From an uncultured Pelagibacteraceae bacterium (GTDB lineage: Bacteria > Pseudomonadota > Alphaproteobacteria > Pelagibacterales > Pelagibacteraceae), in assembly GCA_902515205.1 (NCBI GenBank), contig CABXTU010000001.1:62001-126000 (forward strand): a DNA stretch of 64,000 nucleotides, read 5' to 3'. The first letter of the stretch is position 1. Every line of letters begins with the position of its first letter. Shown here piece after piece: positions 8,691-15,775 of this stretch. The translations under genes and the position numbers were made by a program. The notes under the pieces were generated by a model that did not search any database, was not told the origin of the DNA, and saw only the letters and a list, made by a program, of their open reading frames with translations.

Positions 8691-10013
8691 TTAGTATCTT
8701 CCCAAACATACATCATCAATACAAATAAATTGTGTAGAGTTTTTTAATATCTCATCATTTATAAATCCCTCCCATGTTGGTCTTGATTTCAAGTGGTAAG
8801 ATAAATTTCCAGCCTTCCATTCATTACCAGTAACAAATTGAATTTCTTTATCAAAGTCTGTATCCCAAATAATTTGTACTTTAGATGCAATTTCTTTTCC
8901 TGGATAATCTGTGCGTTTGTCTGTTTGAGAGATTGATATATAAGAATAGACGATTGGAGATAAAAAAAATAAAAATAAAAAGCCTAATAAAAATGAATTA
9001 ATTTTTTTTAAATCGATTTGAGCCTTAAGTAAATAAATAAACAGAACTCCAAAATATAAATAAAAAGGTGTCATCCACATTGTCCTAATTTTTGATCCTG
9101 TAATCATTGAAGTCAGTAGAATTAAGAAAATAGGTAAAATATTTAATGTCATTAAAAAGAGTAATTTTTTATCTTTCAAATTAAACTTTATTCTTATTCT
9201 TTTTACTAGTAACCAAATTAAAAAGAAAAAAGGTAAAAGTATTCCAATTTGTTTAATCAAAAAAATAAATGGTTGTTGAAAATGACTTATAATACCCACA
9301 TCTGCCAAACCAGTTCTTTTTAAACCATACGAAATTGTTACAAAGTCATTGTCATAAAGCCATATCAAATGTGGCACCAATAAAATCAAAAAAATTTCTA
9401 AAATGATTATGTATTTAAAATCAAATTTTTTTATCTTTTTAAAAAAAATTATATAAATAAAAAATATGAAAATAGAAATTAATAAATATATGAATAGATA
9501 TTTAGATAAAAAACCTATTGATGCAAATAATCCTACTAAAAAACAGTCTGTAATTTTAATATCTTTTGATGAAAAAATTTTCCACGAAAAATATGTTACT
9601 AAAGACCAAAACGGAAGTTGACAAACATTTACATTAAACTCTGGTGTAGTAAAATTGTAAAAATATACTGACTCTAAAATTAAAACTGCAATTAAACTTA
9701 ATTGATTATTTAAAAGAATTTCATTCGCAAGTTTAAATACGTAATAGAAAGCAATAACAACAAACAAAGAGCTTAATAAATAATATGCCCAATCTTGAGC
9801 TCCGAACACTTGAAAAAAAACTTCAGGAAAAAATGCACTACCAGGTGGATGTTTATCAAAACCCCAATCTAAATTACTACCCCAAGCTAAAGCTTCTATA
9901 ACATCTAAGGGTAAATTTTTATTGGTAATTGAAGGAACAATTGTCCATATCAATAAGTGAGACAAAGCAAAAATAAAAAATATATTATTTATGTTTTTAT
10001 TTAAAACATTCAT
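8691..10013 (-). CDS. GT39/ArnT-like polytopic glycosyltransferase
   Basis: Integral membrane protein of about 440 residues with roughly 10 hydrophobic helices, resembling the PMT/ArnT family (GT-C fold). Early loop signatures are visible: EALAWGSNLDWGFDKHPPG, the conserved acidic and 'KHPP' motif of these lipid-linked sugar transferases. The start is taken at the ATG at 10013, since the longer frame from 10049 would overlap the divergent dksA leader and adds a non-hydrophobic tail. It lies 9 bp upstream of the GT2 gene that probably makes its polyprenyl-phosphate-sugar donor. The acceptor (lipid A, glycan or protein) is unknown. Confidence 0.82.
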   Translation of the reverse strand: MNVLNKNINNIFFIFALSHLLIWTIVPSITNKNLPLDVIEALAWGSNLDWGFDKHPPGSAFFPEVFFQVFGAQDWAYYLLSSLFVVIAFYYVFKLANEILLNNQLSLIAVLILESVYFYNFTTPEFNVNVCQLPFWSLVTYFSWKIFSSKDIKITDCFLVGLFASIGFLSKYLFIYLLISIFIFFIYIIFFKKIKKFDFKYIIILEIFLILLVPHLIWLYDNDFVTISYGLKRTGLADVGIISHFQQPFIFLIKQIGILLPFFFLIWLLVKRIRIKFNLKDKKLLFLMTLNILPIFLILLTSMITGSKIRTMWMTPFYLYFGVLFIYLLKAQIDLKKINSFLLGFLFLFFLSPIVYSYISISQTDKRTDYPGKEIASKVQIIWDTDFDKEIQFVTGNEWKAGNLSYHLKSRPTWEGFINDEILKNSTQFICIDDVCLGRY

Positions 10014-10092
10014 TATTAAATAATTACAATAATTAAGGTTGCTTGACACCCTTATTTTGCTGAATATACTCCCTCGAATTCAAATTGGACAT

Positions 10093-10617
10093 ATGCCTAA
10101 AACTAGCAAATTAAAAAAAAAAGTTACTAAAGTTAAGAACAAAAGTATCAAAAAACCTAAAACCAAATTAGTTAGTAAAACAAAAGAAATTAATAAAGGT
10201 CCATTAAAAATTTCAAAAAACTACCTACCAAAAGATACTGAGAAATATATGTGTGAAAAACATAAAGTTTTTTTTAGACTTAAGTTGCAAGAATGGAAAA
10301 AAGAATTAGTCAAAGCAAACAATGAAGCTCTTTATAACGGTAGCATGGATGATAATAGTATTTCAGCAGACATTGTAGATCAGGCCAGTTCTTACACAGA
10401 TAAAAATGTAGAGATGAAAGCTATTAATAGACAAATTAAGTTGATCTCTGAGATAGATAAAGCTTTAATGAGAATTAAAGACGATACTTACGGCTATTGT
10501 TTAGATACGGCAGAACCTATTGGTTTAAAAAGACTAATGGCAAGACCAGTTGCAAAATATACAATTGCAGCACAGGAAAAACATGAAAAAAACGAGAAAG
10601 TTTATGCAGATGAATAA
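10093..10617 (+). CDS. dksA: DksA-type RNA polymerase-binding factor, zinc site degenerate
   Basis: Transcription factor that enters the RNA polymerase secondary channel and works with ppGpp in the stringent response. From the ATG at 10093 it is 174 residues: a Lys-rich tail of about 45, then the coiled coil with the acidic tip motif D93-x2-D96-x-A98, then the C-terminal globular part (EPIGLKRLMARP). The four-cysteine zinc finger is nearly lost: Cys136 remains, while the other three positions are Thr139, Thr157 and Ala160. Variants with few cysteines are known in DksA-family proteins. The upstream in-frame ATG at 10039 adds 18 atypical residues and is less likely. Confidence 0.92.
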   Translation: MPKTSKLKKKVTKVKNKSIKKPKTKLVSKTKEINKGPLKISKNYLPKDTEKYMCEKHKVFFRLKLQEWKKELVKANNEALYNGSMDDNSISADIVDQASSYTDKNVEMKAINRQIKLISEIDKALMRIKDDTYGYCLDTAEPIGLKRLMARPVAKYTIAAQEKHEKNEKVYADE

Positions 10618-10738
10618 AAAAAGAAAAAAAAACAGACCTGTGAGAAATCCGATAACTTATAATTTTACCAAAAAATATATTTATTTTTACTATGCATTTT
10701 TTTGGTTATTATTATTATTATTCGTTTTTACTAGATGA
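10610..10738 (+). CDS. Small basic single-pass membrane protein (42 aa)
   Basis: A 42-codon frame whose ATG overlaps the end of dksA. It begins with a very basic stretch (MNKKRKKNRPVRN), followed by one hydrophobic helix rich in Tyr/Phe/Leu (YIYFYYAFFWLLLLLFVF). A positive N-terminus before a single helix is a credible inner-membrane topology. The next small frame starts in its stop codon (ATGA overlap), which favours real translation. No known family is recognised. Confidence is limited because short hydrophobic frames are common in AT-rich DNA. Confidence 0.45.
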   Translation: MNKKRKKNRPVRNPITYNFTKKYIYFYYAFFWLLLLLFVFTR

Positions 10739-10839
10739 ACAAAAAATTTCTTTTAATTATAATAGTGATTTTAGCTATAGAGTTTTCGGGCCATGGTATC
10801 TTCGCTTCTTTATTTAGATTATTAAACTCTATGAATTAA
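10735..10839 (+). CDS. Small hydrophobic protein (34 aa)
   Basis: A 34-codon frame that begins in the stop codon of the preceding small frame (ATGA). It reads as a short basic start (MNKKF), one hydrophobic helix (LLIIIVILAIEF), and a short tail containing GHGIFASLFRLLNSMN. It ends one base before the convergent GST gene, so it fills the interval exactly. The chained ATGA overlaps dksA - small ORF 1 - small ORF 2 look like an operon tail. The function is unknown and no family is recognised. Confidence 0.45.
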   Translation: MNKKFLLIIIVILAIEFSGHGIFASLFRLLNSMN

Positions 10840-10840
10840 A

Positions 10841-11467
10841 CTAAGGTTTGGGGGGAAGTTCATTCCGATCCATAAATGCAAAACCTTTAATTACAGCTTT
10901 CCTTTTAGCAATTTCATTATACCATCTAGTAAGATTTTTATAGTTACTTAAACCTATATCATGCCAAGTGTGCCTAGCAATCCAAGGAAAGGTGCCTATA
11001 TCTGAAATATTATAATTTTCACCTGATAAAAATTTTGAATTTGATAATCTTTCATCAAGTTCCTCGTATATTCTTTTTGATATTTTAAAATATCTTTCTT
11101 CTCCAAAAGAACTTTTGCCAGGATTATAATGATGAAATTGATGATGCTGCCCTAACATGGGACCTACATAACCCATCTGAGCCATTAACCATTGATTAAT
11201 TTCTAATCTTTCTTTTTTATCATAAAACATTCCACTTTGTTCAGCCAGGTATATTAAAATTGCACCAGATTCAAAAATACTTTTATTAGCTTTATGATCA
11301 ATAATTGCTGGAATTTTACTAAGTGGACTTATCTTTTTAAAATTTGGTTTAAACTGTTCACCCTTATCAATATCTATTTTGGTTACTTTATATTCATATC
11401 CAATTTCCTCCAACATAATACTAATTTTTTTTCCATTAGGTGTGTTAGCTGAAAAAAGTTCTATCAA
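10841..11467 (-). CDS. Glutathione S-transferase family protein
   Basis: A 208-residue two-domain GST. The N-terminal thioredoxin-like domain has SANTPNGKKISIMLEEIG, the cis-Pro region SKIPAIID and ESGAILIYLA; the all-helical C-terminal domain has WLMAQMGYVGPMLGQHHQFHHY and the N-capping-like SDIGTFPWIARH. This pattern matches the Ure2p/YghU-like bacterial branch, whose members act as disulfide-bond reductases or glutathione-conjugating enzymes. Its start overlaps the ferredoxin reductase stop by 4 bp, linking it to the redox block below proteorhodopsin. The substrate is unknown. Confidence 0.85.
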   Translation of the reverse strand: MIELFSANTPNGKKISIMLEEIGYEYKVTKIDIDKGEQFKPNFKKISPLSKIPAIIDHKANKSIFESGAILIYLAEQSGMFYDKKERLEINQWLMAQMGYVGPMLGQHHQFHHYNPGKSSFGEERYFKISKRIYEELDERLSNSKFLSGENYNISDIGTFPWIARHTWHDIGLSNYKNLTRWYNEIAKRKAVIKGFAFMDRNELPPKP

Positions 11468-12480
11468 TCTTTTTTACCAAGTCTTTTAAGTAAATTTGAA
11501 GAGGTTGTTGTAAATTCAAATCTATATTTTTCATTTGGTCTTGCTAGCTTAAAACAAGCTCTTGCTGCTAAAGCTCCTTCATGAAATCCTGATAAAATTA
11601 GTTTTAATTTGCCTGGATAAGAGCAAATATCTCCAACTGCATAAATGCCTTTTTGATTTGTTTCAAACTTTTCAGTGTCTACTGCAATTTTTTTTTTATC
11701 AATGTTAAGCCCCCAACTTGCGATGGGACCAAGTTGCATAATTAACCCGAAAAATCCTAAAACATAATCAGTCTCTAATTTTTTAATTTCTCCTTCATCA
11801 TGTTTTATATCAATGCTTTGTATTTGATCAGAGCCATTTACATTGCTTAATTGATTTTTTGTAAAAAGATTAATCTTGCCAGCATCTGCCAATTCATTAA
11901 TCTTATTTACTGTAGATCGTGCCCCTCTAAACTCATCTCTTCTGTGAATTAAATTGACTTTTGATTTTTTTGATAATTCAACAGCCCAATCCAAAGCACT
12001 ATCGCCACCACCAAAAATTGAGACTGTTTTTCCTTCAAATATTCTTTTATCTTTAACTGTATAAAATAAAGATTTGTTTTCAAATTTTTCACACTCTTTT
12101 GGGGGAAATTTTCTGGGTTCAAAAGAACCAACACCTCCAGCAATTATAACATTTGGTGTTAGAAAAATTTTGTTATTACTTGTTTTTACAAACCATCTAT
12201 CATTTTCTTTTTTAACTTCATCAACTCTTTCATTTAAATGAAAATTAATATCGAAAGGTTTAAGTTGATTTATTAAGTTGTTTGTTAACTCTTCACCAGT
12301 GCATTCAGGAACTGCAGGTATATCATAAATTGGTTTGTCCGGATAAAGTTCTATACATTGACCACCAATTTTATCTAAATTATCAACTACTTCACAATTT
12401 AGTCCAATCAATTTCAATTGGTGAGCAGTAAACAAACCTGTTGGACCTGCCCCAATAATTAATGCATCTGTTTTAATCAT
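11464..12480 (-). CDS. Thioredoxin-reductase-like ferredoxin-NADP reductase
   Basis: Flavoprotein of 338 residues with an FAD-binding GAGPTGL motif at the N-terminus, an NAD(P)-binding GGGDSALDWA motif in the middle, and the C-terminal FAD motif AVGDICSYPGK. It has the fold of thioredoxin reductase but no CxxC pair, the hallmark of the TrxR-like ferredoxin-NADP(H) reductases (FNR type 2). A ferredoxin gene is immediately upstream (no intergenic gap), so electron exchange between ferredoxin and NADPH is the natural reading. The GST gene follows with a 4-bp overlap. Confidence 0.9.
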   Translation of the reverse strand: MIKTDALIIGAGPTGLFTAHQLKLIGLNCEVVDNLDKIGGQCIELYPDKPIYDIPAVPECTGEELTNNLINQLKPFDINFHLNERVDEVKKENDRWFVKTSNNKIFLTPNVIIAGGVGSFEPRKFPPKECEKFENKSLFYTVKDKRIFEGKTVSIFGGGDSALDWAVELSKKSKVNLIHRRDEFRGARSTVNKINELADAGKINLFTKNQLSNVNGSDQIQSIDIKHDEGEIKKLETDYVLGFFGLIMQLGPIASWGLNIDKKKIAVDTEKFETNQKGIYAVGDICSYPGKLKLILSGFHEGALAARACFKLARPNEKYRFEFTTTSSNLLKRLGKKD

Positions 12481-12801
12481 TTAAGCTTGTTTAGATGGAA
12501 TATTTACTATTAAACCATCTAAATCATCTGAGACGATTAGTTGACAACTTAGTCTACTATTTTTTTTGGGTTCGTAAGCCATATCAATCATATCCTCTTC
12601 ACCATCCTCTTTTTTTGGAAGCTTATTAAACCAATCTTCTGTGACATAAACATGGCATGTTGCACAAGCCATGCCTCCACCACAATCTGCATCGATACCA
12701 GGAATATCGTTTTGAACAGCTCCTTCCATGACTGTTAGTCCATTCTCAACTTCAACCTCATGGATTTTATCGGCTGATGTTATGTAGGTTATTTTTGGCA
12801 T
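12481..12801 (-). CDS. Adrenodoxin-type [2Fe-2S] ferredoxin
   Basis: Small electron carrier of 106 residues. The four cluster cysteines are Cys40, Cys46, Cys49 and Cys86 (DADCGGGMACATCHVYV and RLSCQL), the spacing of vertebrate/bacterial-type (adrenodoxin-like) ferredoxins. The N-terminal beta-grasp strands (ITYITSADKIHEVEV) fit. The gene is followed with no gap by the ferredoxin reductase and lies just downstream of proteorhodopsin, separated by a terminator-like hairpin. Ferredoxin beside proteorhodopsin is a known SAR11 arrangement. Its electron acceptor here is not evident. Confidence 0.95.
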   Translation of the reverse strand: MPKITYITSADKIHEVEVENGLTVMEGAVQNDIPGIDADCGGGMACATCHVYVTEDWFNKLPKKEDGEEDMIDMAYEPKKNSRLSCQLIVSDDLDGLIVNIPSKQA

Positions 12802-12820
12802 TAAAAATCTTTATAAGGGA

Positions 12821-12860
12821 TAAAAAAAATAGGGCAAGTATGCAAAAACATACTCGCCCT
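12821..12860 (-). terminator. Rho-independent terminator of proteorhodopsin
   Basis: On the minus strand a 12-bp stem (AGGGCGAGTATG / CATACTTGCCCT, one G-U pair) with a TTTTTG loop is followed at once by ATTTTTTTTA. This is a textbook intrinsic terminator, 22 bp after the proteorhodopsin stop. The ferredoxin start at 12801 lies just beyond, so ferredoxin is transcribed either by read-through or from its own promoter. Confidence 0.88.
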
Positions 12861-12882
12861 ATAAATTTAATTTAATCAGCTA

Positions 12883-13656
12883 TTATCTAGCTCTTGCTCC
12901 AGCTCCTGAACTAACTGCAGCAGCCCAGATTACTAGACCAAATGCAATTTTGTTAATAAAGTCAGCTAAGTTGTAAACAACGTTAAGTGAGTTAGCATCT
13001 ACTCCGCCAGTTAGGTAACCAAATACGTAACCTAATGGGTAAATTGCCCAACCTACTGTAACGATCATTCTCATTGCACCGAACGCGGTAACAAGAGCTT
13101 TGTTTCCACTTTTTGAAGCAGCTTTTCCAGCTTCACCTGAGAATATTTCATAAAGAATGTATACCCAACCTGCCATACCGATAATGAAACCAAGTGTAGC
13201 GTTGATGTATCCAGCTTCTCCTAGATATCCTCCGATTAACATTACTAATGAACCAATTAACAATCTCCAGAAAATTCCAGAGTTTGCTTTTCTTACAGCT
13301 ACTAGAATTAAATAAAATTCTATCATCTGTAGTGGCACAGTAATTAACCAATCAATATATCTGTATACTGTTGGTGAATCGCCAGTACTTACCCATACAT
13401 CTCTCATGTACATGTAGTGAATAAAAGCAATACCAGTTACTAGACCTGCTACTGTCACAGATGTCTTCCATGCTGGATTTACAGTACTTCTCTCCATAAA
13501 GAAAAAAGCAGTTGAAGCCAACATACCCATTGAAATTACCCAAAAAGAAATTCCAACAAAGTCATCTTGTGCTAACATAGCTGTCGCTGCGTTTGCAACA
13601 CTCGTTACACCTATTAGTGCAACAACTGTAAGAGCAAACAATTTAAGTTTTTTCAT
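12883..13656 (-). CDS. Proteorhodopsin, predicted blue-absorbing proton pump
   Basis: Seven-helix retinal protein that pumps protons outward in light. It is 257 residues with an N-terminal signal peptide (about 1-23). With an offset of +5 to the reference green proteorhodopsin, the key residues are all present: His80, counter-ion Asp102, proton donor Glu113, Asp232 and retinal Lys236 (NLADFINKIAFG). The spectral-tuning position (105 in the reference) is Gln110, which predicts blue absorption. A strong ribosome-binding site GAGGGAG lies 6 nt before the ATG. No retinal biosynthesis gene is in the window. It stands alone between a regulatory region and its own terminator. Confidence 0.98.
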   Translation of the reverse strand: MKKLKLFALTVVALIGVTSVANAATAMLAQDDFVGISFWVISMGMLASTAFFFMERSTVNPAWKTSVTVAGLVTGIAFIHYMYMRDVWVSTGDSPTVYRYIDWLITVPLQMIEFYLILVAVRKANSGIFWRLLIGSLVMLIGGYLGEAGYINATLGFIIGMAGWVYILYEIFSGEAGKAASKSGNKALVTAFGAMRMIVTVGWAIYPLGYVFGYLTGGVDANSLNVVYNLADFINKIAFGLVIWAAAVSSGAGARAR

Positions 13657-13660
13657 AAAA

Positions 13661-13725
13661 AACTCCCTCTCTAGTTAGTTTTTATTTGTTTAGTTTATAT
13701 AAACTAAGCTTAGGCTTCCCTAAGC
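13661..13725 (-). promoter_or_regulatory. Palindrome, stem-loop and strong RBS before proteorhodopsin
   Basis: An 18-bp perfect palindrome TTAGTTTATATAAACTAA (13690-13707) abuts a separate stem-loop (GCTTAGG, loop CTTC, CCTAAGC; 13708-13725), 34-69 bp upstream of the proteorhodopsin ATG. Then comes the strong Shine-Dalgarno sequence (13661-13671). The palindrome could be an operator for a dimeric regulator, and the stem-loop a 5'-leader structure. No regulator is identified. The remainder of the 13726-13870 interval is AT-rich and shows nothing further that I can name. Confidence 0.5.
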
Positions 13726-13870
13726 AAAGATTTCGGTTAAATAACAAATTAAAAGAGTTTATTGAAGACAAAATTGTCATTAATAAGCATTGATTTTACT
13801 TACTTTTTAAAATTAAATACAATTTTTAAGTTAAAAATCAAAAAAAAAGTAATATCGAATCAAATTTGAA

Positions 13871-15772
13871 ATGTCAGACAAATTCAACAAAATTTATAAA
13901 CAATCAATTAATGACCCTGAAAAATTCTGGAGTGAGGCTTCAAATGATATCTTTTGGTTTAAAAAACCGACAAAAATTTTAAATAAATCAAACCCTCCAT
14001 TCTATAAATGGTATGAAGACGGGGTAACAAACACTTGTTATAATGCATTAGATATTCACATTGATCAAGGTAATGGCGAGAAAATAGCATTAATATACGA
14101 CAGTCCAATCACTGGCAATAAAACTAAGTTCACATATAAGCAGTTAAGATCAAAAGTTTCTAAATTCGCTGGAGCATTAAAAGATCAAGGTATTAATAAA
14201 GGTGACAGAGTAATTATTTATATGCCCATGATACCAGAGGCGGTAGTTGCTATGCTTGCTTGTGGAAGAATTGGAGCAATTCATTCAGTGGTTTTTGGAG
14301 GATTTGCTTCTAACGAACTTGCAAGTAGGATTGATGATAGTAAAGCAAAAGTATTAGTTACAGCTTCATGCGGTTTTGAACCTGGAAGGACTGTTGAATA
14401 TAAACCTTTAGTAGATGAGGCGATTAAGCTTGCTAATCATAAAATTGATAAAATGATTTTATTCCAAAGATCAGGTCATGAAGTAAAACTGAATGCTCCA
14501 AATGAATTAAACTGGGAAGAAGTAATTTCAAAAGCAAATGAAGTTGATTGTGTTGAAATGAATTCAAATGAATTTGCCTATATACTCTATACATCTGGCA
14601 CTACAGGTACTCCTAAGGGTATAGTTAGAGATATTGGTGGTCATATAGTTGCATTAAAATGGACGATGAAAAATATTTATAACATAGACGCCGGGGATAT
14701 CTGGTGGTCAGCGAGTGACATTGGTTGGATTGTTGGACATTCATATATTGTTTATGCTCCTTTATTTAAAGGATGCACGACAGTTCTATTTGAGGGTAAG
14801 CCAGTTGGTACCCCAGATGCTGGTGCATTTTGGAAAATTATTTCTGATTACAAAGTTAAATCTTTATTTACTGCTCCTACTGCATTTAGGGCAATTAAAA
14901 AAGAGGACCCTGATGGAAAATTTTTTTCTAAGTATGATCTCTCTAAATTTGAAAGTCTTTTTCTTGCAGGAGAAAGAGCTGATCCAGATACAATTAAATG
15001 GGCTGAAAATTTATTAAATGTTCCTGTGATTGATCATTGGTGGCAAACTGAAACTAGCTGGGCAATCAGTTCTAATTGTACAGGTATTGAAATGATGGAA
15101 ACGAAATATGGTTCTGCTTGTAAAGCTGTTCCTGGATATGATGTCAAAATTATTAAATCAGATAAGACTTTGGCTAAACCAAACGAAATGGGAGATATAG
15201 TCGTTAAACTACCTTTGCCTCCAGGGACTTTTCCAACACTTTGGAATGCAGATAAAAGGTATAAGGAAAACTATATGTCTAATTATGAAGGTTACTACCA
15301 GACTTATGATGCCGGACACATTGATGAGGAAGGTTATATTTGGATCATGTCAAGAACAGATGACATTATAAATGTGGCTGGTCATAGATTATCTACTGGT
15401 GCAATTGAAGAAGTTCTATCTGAACATCAATCAGTTGCTGAATGTGCAGTTCTAGGTATTGCTGACAAATTGAAAGGTCAGCTGCCTATAGGATTAATCG
15501 TACTAAAAGCAGGTGTTGATAAAGATAATGAGACAATTTCAAAAGAGTGTATTCAAATGGTTAGAAATAAGATTGGTCCTGTAGCTGCTTTTAAAGTTGC
15601 AATAGTGATTAAGAGACTTCCCAAAACAAGATCGGGAAAGATATTAAGAGGCACTATAAGAAAAATTGCAGATAATGTTGAACATAAAATGCCCCCAACT
15701 ATTGATGATCCAGTAATTTTAGATGAGATTAAAGAAGATCTAATAAAAAATAATATTTTAAAAAGTTCTTGA
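13871..15772 (+). CDS. prpE: Propionyl-CoA synthetase (acyl-CoA synthetase, PrpE type)
   Basis: AMP-forming acyl-CoA ligase of 633 residues that activates propionate (and probably acetate) to the CoA thioester. The adenylation P-loop TSGTTGTPKG is at residues 241-250 and continues with IVRDIGGHIVALKWTM, a PrpE-type signature. The WWSASDIGW and VIDHWWQTETSW blocks follow, and the C-terminal catalytic lysine lies in the TRSGKILRG segment near residue 600. It is divergent from proteorhodopsin across 214 bp. It ends 3 bp before the convergent dihydroorotase gene. Distinguishing propionate from acetate preference rests on family resemblance only. Confidence 0.9.
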   Translation: MSDKFNKIYKQSINDPEKFWSEASNDIFWFKKPTKILNKSNPPFYKWYEDGVTNTCYNALDIHIDQGNGEKIALIYDSPITGNKTKFTYKQLRSKVSKFAGALKDQGINKGDRVIIYMPMIPEAVVAMLACGRIGAIHSVVFGGFASNELASRIDDSKAKVLVTASCGFEPGRTVEYKPLVDEAIKLANHKIDKMILFQRSGHEVKLNAPNELNWEEVISKANEVDCVEMNSNEFAYILYTSGTTGTPKGIVRDIGGHIVALKWTMKNIYNIDAGDIWWSASDIGWIVGHSYIVYAPLFKGCTTVLFEGKPVGTPDAGAFWKIISDYKVKSLFTAPTAFRAIKKEDPDGKFFSKYDLSKFESLFLAGERADPDTIKWAENLLNVPVIDHWWQTETSWAISSNCTGIEMMETKYGSACKAVPGYDVKIIKSDKTLAKPNEMGDIVVKLPLPPGTFPTLWNADKRYKENYMSNYEGYYQTYDAGHIDEEGYIWIMSRTDDIINVAGHRLSTGAIEEVLSEHQSVAECAVLGIADKLKGQLPIGLIVLKAGVDKDNETISKECIQMVRNKIGPVAAFKVAIVIKRLPKTRSGKILRGTIRKIADNVEHKMPPTIDDPVILDEIKEDLIKNNILKSS

Positions 15773-15775
15773 AAC

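Noticed and set aside
11464-12480. Reading the flavoprotein beside ferredoxin as thioredoxin reductase
   Set aside because: It lacks the CxxC pair, and a true trxB with Cys139-Cys142 exists at 61089-62036; ferredoxin reductase fits better.
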